Positions 1 to 5,326 of a DNA stretch of 5,970 bases are shown in pieces (the stretch's first letter is position 1; every line of letters starts with the position of its first letter). Under the pieces are notes generated by a model. That model did no database searches. It was given only the letters and a program-made list of their open reading frames with translations, and had not been told where the DNA came from. The stretch comes from Nitrospira sp. (lineage in GTDB: Bacteria; Nitrospirota; Nitrospiria; Nitrospirales; Nitrospiraceae): positions 1-5,970 of the forward strand of contig JABMDE010000085.1 of the NCBI GenBank assembly GCA_015904055.1, written 5' to 3'. Both the position numbers and the translations under genes were made by a program.

Positions 1-74
1 AGGGGAGTCCCCATCACGAAGGGGCGTGGACGGCTTGTGTGAGTGGGGTTGGGGCGTATCGGCCTTCTGCAACT

Positions 75-707
75 CTAGTTTTTCCGCAGCCTGCTAGAGA
101 ATGTGGCTTTATAGCTAGCTCGAATCCATTTCCCGTTGTCGATTTCTTCAAGGAGTAGTTGTGTAAGCTCTTTGATTTGAGGGAAGGGTGAGTTCATCCC
201 TAGTTCTCTAACAAGGAGAATCCAAAACTCGAGCATATTTCTCATGAGGGGCTCGATATAGGAAAGTAAAGTTGAGCTGACTGCTCCATACGTTGTTTTG
301 TCTGAGGCCAAGTTGGAAGTTAGCAATAAGGATTTCCAGTGGAGGAATTCTCGTAGCAGAGATCTAAGTTGAGCATAAATTTCAACCAATCCGTCTTTCT
401 CCCGAGGAGTTAGGCTCTCCAGGAAGTCTATCTCGAAGTACTTTTCAAGAATCTCCGTTCGAGGTGCAAAATGTGGCAGGTGTAGATTCTGAAAGTCGCG
501 AAGGTTTTTTTCGCAGGATGTTTCAATCTGGGCTACGTAGTTTAAATTGATCCATAATTCCTTCACCAGCATCCGTTTGAGCTCTTTCCTATAGGCCAAC
601 CTTTTTCGAGCAGAAAGAATTCTATCTGAGAGAATAGCCGATGGAATAATGAGGAAAAGCCCAACAAGTTCAATAATTCCCTGATTGGCATTGATCCATT
701 GAGCCAT
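75..707 (-). CDS. Orphan membrane-anchored helical protein, function unknown
   Basis: I do not recognise this 210-residue protein. Seen: ATG start at 707, a weak GAGAA ribosome-binding match six bases upstream, TAG stop. Residues about 10-26 form one hydrophobic stretch (GIIELVGLFLIIPSAIL), followed at once by a strongly basic segment (RILSARKRLAYRKELKR). By the positive-inside rule this predicts a single N-terminal helix with the remaining 180 residues in the cytoplasm. The rest is rich in Leu, Glu, Lys and Arg and reads as mostly alpha-helical, with no catalytic motif I can name. Sampled 60-base lines of the gene hold 23-27 G+C, against roughly 33-39 elsewhere in the window, so it has probably been acquired by transfer. 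It has no co-directional neighbour within its own low-GC segment. The reading frame is long, ends cleanly and has a plausible promoter, so I think it is a real gene. Confidence 0.72.
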   Translation of the reverse strand: MAQWINANQGIIELVGLFLIIPSAILSDRILSARKRLAYRKELKRMLVKELWINLNYVAQIETSCEKNLRDFQNLHLPHFAPRTEILEKYFEIDFLESLTPREKDGLVEIYAQLRSLLREFLHWKSLLLTSNLASDKTTYGAVSSTLLSYIEPLMRNMLEFWILLVRELGMNSPFPQIKELTQLLLEEIDNGKWIRASYKATFSSRLRKN

Positions 708-779
708 AGTTGCTTCTCAAGCTTTCCTGAGCAGTTGTTTCCAAAAAGCCGAAGTAGCGCAGCAAATCTAGATGGCTAA

Positions 780-809
780 AGGTTACTGTGCAATCAAAAG
801 TTATGTCAA
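780..809 (-). promoter_or_regulatory. Possible sigma-70 promoter for the orphan membrane protein gene
   Basis: Read on the minus strand there is a perfect TTGACA (-35, plus coordinates 809-804), an 18-base spacer and TAACCT (785-780) as a poor -10 match (3 of 6). Transcription would start near 773 and give a leader of about 65 bases before the ATG at 707. Only the -35 is strong, so this is tentative. Confidence 0.3.
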
Positions 810-825
810 ACTGGACATTCGACCA

Positions 826-951
826 ATGTCACAAACGTATAAGCCCCGGTTCTGTTTTGATGCGGTCGCCCTCGCCTTTGTGACTGGGTTCGTGCATCCC
901 CATGAAAAAGTGAATTGGTTGTGGCTCGTTATGGCGGCGGGGTACTATTAG
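826..951 (+). pseudogene. 5' fragment of a second, diverged cstA gene
   Basis: An ATG at 826 opens a 41-codon frame ending at TAG 949-951. From about codon 15 onward it encodes a clear copy of the CstA N-terminus: 18 of 25 residues match residues 18-42 of the intact CstA in this window (shared VTG, P.EKVN, LWLV and AAG). The DNA over the same 75 bases is about 68 % identical by hand alignment, with many third-position changes, so it is an old or foreign copy and not a fresh duplication. Similarity ends at GGG (940-942), a few bases before the stop codon of the convergent toxin gene (950-948). The first 14 residues match CstA only weakly. No good ribosome binding site precedes the ATG. A 41-residue piece holding part of one membrane helix cannot be a transporter, so I call it a relic. 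Confidence 0.72.
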
Positions 952-1265
952 CTGACTCGGCTGACTTGTCCTTTCTGGGCATTCGGGAGGGTCCGAAGTA
1001 GTTTGGGTAGCAGTGGACGAAGGTCTTTCAGGCGATTAGTTGGAGCCTGAAGGACGATGACTGCGATGGTGAACTGAGGGATGTTCTGTTGAAAGGCGAG
1101 GTTACGGTCGACGGTCACGAATGCGTCGAATCGTGCTTGGGCTCTGGTCAGTAGCTCACCGTTCTTGATTCCCGCCCACCCTGCTTGAGGGACTGTCTCG
1201 ACTTCATGCCCCTCAATTTCTCTTGCGAATCGGCGGTCAATGCATTCGTCGAGGAGTATTCTCAC
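948..1265 (-). CDS. DUF5615 PIN-like toxin (predicted RNase) of a toxin-antitoxin pair
   Basis: A 105-residue protein matching the DUF5615 (PIN-like, Mut7-C-like) family. Its partner class is DUF433, and such pairs are predicted type II toxin-antitoxin modules in which this subunit would be a ribonuclease. Seen: the N-terminal strand RILLDE, with Asp6 and Glu7 where the family has its first acidic residues; NGELL at 35-39, with Glu37; and the strand FVTVDRNL at 49-56, with Asp53 in the usual last acidic position. These are the candidate metal ligands and all are present. The start is GTG at 1265-1263, which overlaps the antitoxin's TGA as GTGA, a translational-coupling arrangement. The stop TAA (950-948) overlaps the end of the cstA relic on the other strand. 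The frame is intact. RNase activity is inferred from the family, and no target can be read from the sequence. Confidence 0.85.
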   Translation of the reverse strand: MRILLDECIDRRFAREIEGHEVETVPQAGWAGIKNGELLTRAQARFDAFVTVDRNLAFQQNIPQFTIAVIVLQAPTNRLKDLRPLLPKLLRTLPNAQKGQVSRVS

Positions 1266-1495
1266 GAAGCTTTCGCGAGCATACGGGTTTTAGCTTCTTC
1301 GAGGAAAGCGATAATTTGATCTCGGCTGACAGTTGGGAAGCCTTGAAGAAAGTCGTCGATGGTTTCGCCTCCCTCCAAGTATTCGATCAACGTCTGGACG
1401 GGAACACGGGTTCCTGTAAAGACGGGGGTGCCTCCAAGCACGTCCGGTTCGCCATGATCACAAGGATAGCGAGGCGAGAGTTGATTTACAAGCAT
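1262..1495 (-). CDS. DUF433 antitoxin
   Basis: A 77-residue DUF433 protein, a small winged-helix-like family that pairs with DUF5615 toxins and is thought to bind both the toxin and its own promoter. The family signature is clear: LGGTPVFTGTRVPV at residues 20-33, then LIEYLEGG at 36-43, FLQGFP at 49-54 and SRDQIIAFLEEAK at 57-69. I choose ATG 1495 because the family domain begins about 18 residues later and the normal length is 70-80. The same frame stays open to 1654 with upstream starts at 1522 and 1654, but that extension lies antisense inside cstA and shows no family similarity. No ribosome binding site is visible ahead of 1495, so the start is not certain and leaderless translation is possible. 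It is first in a two-gene operon, with its stop overlapping the toxin's GTG. Autoregulation is expected from the class but no operator is recognisable. Confidence 0.83.
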   Translation of the reverse strand: MLVNQLSPRYPCDHGEPDVLGGTPVFTGTRVPVQTLIEYLEGGETIDDFLQGFPTVSRDQIIAFLEEAKTRMLAKAS

Positions 1496-1508
1496 CCGGC
1501 GGGTTGTT

Positions 1509-1512
1509 AGGA
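1509..1512 (+). promoter_or_regulatory. Ribosome binding site that favours the second ATG of cstA
   Basis: AGGA at 1509-1512 runs into the first possible ATG (1512) and so cannot serve it. It lies eight bases ahead of the in-frame ATG at 1521, a normal spacing, so translation most likely starts at 1521 (MKAAVN) and not at 1512 (MRRMKA). Confidence 0.55.
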
Positions 1513-1520
1513 TGCGCCGC

Positions 1521-3527
1521 ATGAAAGCGGCTGTGAATCTGCTCTGGGTGCTGCTCTCCCTCCTTGGCGCACTCGCGCTTGCCCACGTGACTGGTGCCAT
1601 CAATCCATCTGAGAAAGTAAACGGTCTCTGGCTTGTTGTGGCAGCGGGGTGCATCTATGTCCTGGCCTATCGGTTCTATGGCCGGTGGCTCGCCAGGCAG
1701 GTTGTCGAACTCAATAACCAGCATGTCACTCCCGCCGTGCGGCTGAATGACGGCGTGAATTTTCATCCCACCAACAAAGTGGTTCTGTTCGGCCATCATT
1801 TTGCCGCGATTGCCGGGGCTGGCCCATTGTTGGGACCGGTGTTGGCGGCACAGTTTGGGTTTCTCCCCGGCTTTCTTTGGCTCGTGATCGGTGCGGTGCT
1901 GGCGGGGGCGGTGCAGGATTTCATCATCCTTGTGGCCTCGATGCGACGTAACGGGCGATCGCTGCCAGAAATTGCGCACGATGAACTTGGTTCTGTCACC
2001 GGCACGGCGACGGCGGTGGCGGTGCTCTTTATTGTGGTGGTGGCATTGGCGGGACTGGGCTTCGCGGTGGTGAATGCGCTCTTTCACAACGCGTGGGGTA
2101 CGTTCACGATTGCGATGACGATCCCTATCGGTTTTATGATGGGGTTCTATCTCCAGAAGTTTCGGCCTGGTGCGGTGATGGAAGTGTCGATTCTTGGCGT
2201 GGTGCTGTTGATTGCCGCGGTGCTGTGTGGCCGTGTCGTCGCGCAGTCATCCTATGGCGGGCTTTTCGAGTTCGACAAGCCGGCGTTGGTGTGGTTGCTG
2301 GCTGGATACGGTTTTCTCGCGTCGGTGCTGCCCGGTTGGATGTTGCTGGTGCCGCGTGGGTATCTCAGCACCTTTATGAAACTTGGTGTGGTGTTTCTGC
2401 TTGGATTCGGCGTGATTCTCATGGCGCCGACGATTGAAATGCCGCGGGTCACGGCGTTTGCCAACGGAGGCGGGCCAATCATTCCAGGCACACTCTTCCC
2501 GTTTCTCTTCATCACGATTGCCTGCGGGGCTGTGTCGGGCTTTCACTCGCTGGTGTCCTCCGGCACGACGCCGAAGATGATCGAGCAGGAGTCTCAGGCT
2601 GTGGTGGGCTATGCGGCGATGCTGTTGGAAAGTTTCGTTGGCGTGATGGCGTTGATTGCAGCCTCGGTGCTGATTCCTGGCGACTATCTGGCGATTAATA
2701 CCACGTTGGGCACCGAGGCATTGACCGCGATGGGTTTTGCACCGGCGCGAATTGCCGAGTTATCACAGATGGTCGAGGTGGATGTGGCCGGGAGACCAGG
2801 CGGCGCTGTGTCTTTGGCCGTCGGCATGGCGTCGATTTTCGCGGCGCTGCCAGGCATGGCGGGGTTGATGGCCTATTGGTATCAGTTTGCCTTGGTGTTC
2901 GAGGCCCTCTTCATCCTCACGACAATCGATACTGGCACTCGCGTGGCGCGCTATCTTATTCAAGAAATGGCGGGGCGGGTCTATGCACCCTTTCGCCGGA
3001 TGAACTGGTGGCCTGGCGTGCTCCTGAGCAGCGGCGTGGTGGTCGGGGCCTGGGCTTATTTGATCGGGACGGGGAACATTTCAACGATCTGGCCGATGTT
3101 CGGTGCGGCGAACCAGTTGCTGGGGACGTTGGCGCTCTGCATCGGGACGACCGTGTTGATTAAGATGTGGAAGTCGTCCTATCTGTGGGTGACGGTGGTT
3201 CCGATGTTCTTTGTGGGGACGATCACACTGACCGGGTCCTACGAGATGTTCTGGATGTTTCTGAGGAAGGCCGGGACAGTGGCTGCAGAACAGTCATTCC
3301 CGCTGTATCTGGATGCGGTATTAGTGGCAGCGGTGGCGATTTTGGGGATCCTCGTCTTGAGCGACAGTATGAGACAGTGGTATGGCTATCTGGTGCTGAA
3401 GAAGCCGTTTACGAGCAGTGAAGTGGTGGTGACGGCTGGAGGTGGATCGGCGGGGCGAGTGCAAACGGCGATTCGGCTCGATGAGGAGAAGGGATTTAAA
3501 TTGCCGCATGGGACAGGGTGTTGCTAA
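1521..3527 (+). CDS. cstA: CstA-family carbon starvation / peptide or pyruvate transporter
   Basis: A polytopic inner-membrane protein of 668 residues, close to the 701 and 716 of E. coli CstA and BtsT. E. coli members take up peptides and pyruvate under carbon limitation; the substrate here cannot be read from sequence. Family landmarks: VNGLWLVVAA at 33-42; the highly conserved block from PTNKVVLFGHHF (83-94) through AGAGPLLGPVLAAQ (98-111); AGAVQDF at 128-134; GFHSLVSSGTTPK at 340-352; FEALFILTTIDTGTR at 460-474; WPMFGAANQLL at 524-534; and VLIKM followed by YLWVTVVP at 545-561. Hydrophobic helices run through residue 615, then a polar cytoplasmic tail ends in HGTGCC. It is a little short between the SGTTPK block and the TTIDTGTR block compared with E. 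coli. The start at 1521 is chosen by ribosome-binding spacing; 1512 would add three residues. The divergent antitoxin starts only 25 bases away. I see no CRP-like site or clear promoter. Confidence 0.95.
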   Translation: MKAAVNLLWVLLSLLGALALAHVTGAINPSEKVNGLWLVVAAGCIYVLAYRFYGRWLARQVVELNNQHVTPAVRLNDGVNFHPTNKVVLFGHHFAAIAGAGPLLGPVLAAQFGFLPGFLWLVIGAVLAGAVQDFIILVASMRRNGRSLPEIAHDELGSVTGTATAVAVLFIVVVALAGLGFAVVNALFHNAWGTFTIAMTIPIGFMMGFYLQKFRPGAVMEVSILGVVLLIAAVLCGRVVAQSSYGGLFEFDKPALVWLLAGYGFLASVLPGWMLLVPRGYLSTFMKLGVVFLLGFGVILMAPTIEMPRVTAFANGGGPIIPGTLFPFLFITIACGAVSGFHSLVSSGTTPKMIEQESQAVVGYAAMLLESFVGVMALIAASVLIPGDYLAINTTLGTEALTAMGFAPARIAELSQMVEVDVAGRPGGAVSLAVGMASIFAALPGMAGLMAYWYQFALVFEALFILTTIDTGTRVARYLIQEMAGRVYAPFRRMNWWPGVLLSSGVVVGAWAYLIGTGNISTIWPMFGAANQLLGTLALCIGTTVLIKMWKSSYLWVTVVPMFFVGTITLTGSYEMFWMFLRKAGTVAAEQSFPLYLDAVLVAAVAILGILVLSDSMRQWYGYLVLKKPFTSSEVVVTAGGGSAGRVQTAIRLDEEKGFKLPHGTGCC

Positions 3528-3548
3528 GGGGGCTTGGGAGTGAAATGA

Positions 3549-3663
3549 CGCCCGTATTGGTTCCTTGCTCACCGAGTGCGCACGCAGGAATGACTGTACT
3601 TCTATATTTCGGGCGGTGCTCCCTCGACGTGCGCAGTGGAACCAATCACGGGTGCCATTCCTG
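3549..3663. repeat. Imperfect nested inverted repeat between cstA and yajQ
   Basis: The outer arms, CGCCCGTATTGGTTCC (3549-3564) and GGAACCAATCACGGGTG (3638-3654), are reverse complements except for one G-A step and one bulged base. Inside them TGCGCACG (3577-3584) pairs perfectly with CGTGCGCA (3628-3635), separated from the outer arms by 12 bases on the left and 2 on the right. A further pair, CAGGAATG (3585-3592) and CATTCCTG (3656-3663), overlaps this fold and would be an alternative pairing. The centre (3593-3627) includes an AT-rich TATATTT. There is no T-run after the stem, so it is not a standard intrinsic terminator. It may be a non-autonomous intergenic repeat, or a structured 3'/5' region at the cstA-yajQ junction. 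No coding role is seen in the 207-base gap. Confidence 0.6.
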
Positions 3664-3722
3664 TGAGGGGGAGATCGCGCAAGAGAGCGTAACCATGCCG
3701 CCCTGCTTAGGTATGGGGGAAG

Positions 3723-3729
3723 AAGGAGG
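3723..3729 (+). promoter_or_regulatory. Strong Shine-Dalgarno that fixes the yajQ GTG start
   Basis: AAGGAGG stands five bases ahead of the GTG at 3735. There is no in-frame ATG near the family's expected N-terminus, so this site decides the non-ATG start and implies efficient translation. Confidence 0.8.
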
Positions 3730-3734
3730 GTATC

Positions 3735-4232
3735 GTGGCTGATCAGTTTTCGTTCGATGTCGTGTCGGAAGTGAACATGCAGGAGCTGAAGAACGCGGTG
3801 GATCAAGCGACGAAGGAGATCAAACAGCGCTTCGACTTCAAGGACACGAAGACGGAGATTACGCTGAAGGAAAAAGAGAAAGAACTGGTGGTGCTGTCGG
3901 ATGACGACTATAAGCTGAATGCGGTCCAGGAAATCATCAAGAGCAAATGCGTGAAACGCGGGGTGTCGCTGAAGGCCTTCGACTACGGTGCTGTGGAGTC
4001 GGCGTTGAGTGGAACTGTTCGGCAGACCGCAAAGATTCAGAGCGGGCTCGCGGTCGAAAAGGCCAAAGAGATTACGAAAGCGGTCAAGGAGTCGAAGCTG
4101 AAAGTACAGGCGCAAATTCAGGGCGAACAGGTTCGGGTATTGAGTAAGAGTAAAGACGATTTACAGGGGGCGATTACCTTTCTCAAAGGCAAAGATTTCG
4201 GCATCGATCTGCAATTTACCAACTATCGGTAA
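3735..4232 (+). CDS. yajQ: YajQ family nucleotide-binding (cyclic di-GMP effector type) protein
   Basis: A 165-residue soluble cytoplasmic protein, nearly the same length as E. coli YajQ (163). Family features: [13 protein letters not shown] at 5-17, [13 protein letters not shown] at 21-35, the KRGV segment at 74-77, and the very conserved [18 protein letters not shown] (118-135) followed by SKSKDDLQ (137-144), ending FTNYR. The fold is two ferredoxin-like domains. Members bind nucleotides or RNA, and some in Xanthomonas and Pseudomonas bind cyclic di-GMP and act with transcription regulators. Whether this one does cannot be decided from sequence. The start is GTG with a strong AAGGAGG. It is separated from cstA by 207 bases holding an inverted repeat, so it probably has its own promoter, though I cannot pick one confidently. 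The lipoprotein gene follows after 62 bases on the same strand with no terminator between, so the two may be co-transcribed. Confidence 0.95.
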   Translation: MADQFSFDVVSEVNMQELKNAVDQATKEIKQRFDFKDTKTEITLKEKEKELVVLSDDDYKLNAVQEIIKSKCVKRGVSLKAFDYGAVESALSGTVRQTAKIQSGLAVEKAKEITKAVKESKLKVQAQIQGEQVRVLSKSKDDLQGAITFLKGKDFGIDLQFTNYR

Positions 4233-4294
4233 GATTCGACGACCGGGAACGCGCTCATTCATCGGACTCCCTATTTGTCGCTCCGCCGGACTTT

Positions 4295-5314
4295 ATGAAA
4301 AGGCTCGTCGGCCTCCTGTTGCTTCTGATTGGATTGCCACTGGTGGGCTGCAATCGCAGCGATCCGATCGTCGTCATTCAGCTTCATCCCAAGAATCCGG
4401 ATATCATATACGTCGCGACGAACGACTACATTTACAAGACTCGTGACGGCGGCCAGACGTGGGGCAATCTTTCCAGGGGTATGAGCTATTCCCGTGTGAT
4501 TGCCATGGCGATCGATCCGGCCTATCCGGCCACGGTCTACGCAGGTACGAAGGGCGATGCAGTTTACAAGAGCCATGATGGTGGACAGCGTTGGGTGTCG
4601 ATGCGCGCGGGGCTGGACGATGCCACGATTACGTCAGTCGTCAATCAGTTTTTGTTCGACCCTGCCGATAGTCAGCATATTTTTATTGCCACGACGATGG
4701 GAGTGTTTGAAACACAAAACGGTGGTGAGCAATGGATGAAGCGAATGGAAGGGATGAAGGAAGTCTTGATGGTGGTGACAATTGGAATGGACCCGACCCG
4801 GCCTGCTGTTCTCTATGCGGGAACCAGCGGTGGTGTGTACAAATCTGTTGATGGCGCAGGCCATTGGGAGAAGGTCAATAACGGGCTGGTGCCGCCCGGC
4901 ATGGTCAAGACGTCTCGCGCGCTCAATGTGACGTCGATCCATGTCGATCCCTACCAACCGGACACCGTCTACGCTGCGACATTGGCGGGATTTTATAAGA
5001 CGACCGACGGAGCGAAATCCTGGGTGCGGGCGGCAGAATCACTTGCGGATCAAATGTTGATGGGGATGGTTCTGGATCGCACCAAAAGAGGCGTGATCTA
5101 TCTTGCCGGAAGGGATGGTGTGCATCGGAGCGAGGATGGCGGGGCTACATGGCACACGCTCAATAACGGGTTTTCAACCACAAACATTCGTTCGATCGCC
5201 CAGAGTGAGACTGACTCCAGGCTCTTCTACGCGGGCACGAACGGCAGCGGCCTATATCGCAGCCGTGATGCCGGTGAGACGTGGGAGCCTATGTCGATGG
5301 CGGTTGAGAAGTAA
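4295..5314 (+). CDS. Lipoprotein with seven Asp-box repeats (beta-propeller)
   Basis: A 339-residue exported lipoprotein. Residues 1-18 are a signal peptide (MKR, then a Leu-rich core) with lipobox LVGC, so Cys19 would carry the lipid. The mature part has seven Asp boxes of the S-x-D-G-G-x-T-W type: residues 49-56 (TRDGGQTW), 93-100, 140-147, 184-191, 236-243, 279-286 and 323-330 (SRDAGETW). They are spaced 43-52 residues apart, and most are preceded by a strand such as VYAGT. That spacing and number predict a complete seven-bladed propeller of the sortilin / Ycf48-like / BNR group. Boxes 3 to 5 are degenerate (QNGGEQW, VDGAGHW, TDGAKSW). The sialidase catalytic residues are not evident, so it is more likely a binding or assembly protein than an enzyme. 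The ribosome binding site is weak. The gene follows yajQ by 62 bases and converges on the next gene with 12 bases between stops. The partner is unknown. Confidence 0.88.
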   Translation: MKRLVGLLLLLIGLPLVGCNRSDPIVVIQLHPKNPDIIYVATNDYIYKTRDGGQTWGNLSRGMSYSRVIAMAIDPAYPATVYAGTKGDAVYKSHDGGQRWVSMRAGLDDATITSVVNQFLFDPADSQHIFIATTMGVFETQNGGEQWMKRMEGMKEVLMVVTIGMDPTRPAVLYAGTSGGVYKSVDGAGHWEKVNNGLVPPGMVKTSRALNVTSIHVDPYQPDTVYAATLAGFYKTTDGAKSWVRAAESLADQMLMGMVLDRTKRGVIYLAGRDGVHRSEDGGATWHTLNNGFSTTNIRSIAQSETDSRLFYAGTNGSGLYRSRDAGETWEPMSMAVEK

Positions 5315-5326
5315 TCGGTGCGGAAG

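Larger units (their letters stand above)
75..825. other. Low-GC segment, probably acquired DNA
   Basis: Hand counts of three lines inside the orphan gene give about 38-45 % G+C. The first 60 bases of the window are about 65 %, a cstA line is 65 %, and the toxin-antitoxin lines are 55-60 %. The drop begins close to the stop codon of the orphan gene and ends near the cstA relic. I see no integrase, tRNA or flanking direct repeat that would define the edges; a GGGGCGT heptamer occurs twice in the first 60 bases, but that is too short to mean much. Boundaries are approximate. Confidence 0.5.

Noticed and set aside
10..25. CCCC-ATCACGAA-GGGG hairpin as a terminator for the orphan gene
   Set aside because: The stem is only four base pairs and has no T-run on the minus strand.
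1..42. Fourteen-codon open frame from the left edge (RGVPITKGRGRLV then TGA)
   Set aside because: It could be the tail of a gene to the left, but it is too short to support any call. I see no other reliable feature in 1-74.
1496..1654. Upstream extension of the antitoxin frame, with starts at 1522 and 1654
   Set aside because: It runs antisense through the start of cstA, has no DUF433 similarity, and would make the antitoxin far longer than its family.
2247..2546. Minus-strand frames of 87 and 99 codons within cstA
   Set aside because: Both are shadows of the strongly conserved cstA coding sequence and have no features of their own.
3603..3608. TATATT as a -10 box for yajQ
   Set aside because: No acceptable -35 lies 16-18 bases upstream, and the hexamer sits in the AT-rich centre of the inverted repeat.
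3518..3742. Plus-strand frame of 74 codons between cstA and yajQ
   Set aside because: It begins inside the end of cstA, reads through the inverted repeat and ends inside the yajQ start. Its composition looks like translated repeat DNA and it has no ribosome binding site.
3321..4115. Long minus-strand open frame (264 codons) across the cstA end, the gap and most of yajQ
   Set aside because: It is antisense to two well-recognised genes and crosses the inverted-repeat gap. The product is rich in Arg, Leu and His as expected of a shadow frame, and matches no family I know.
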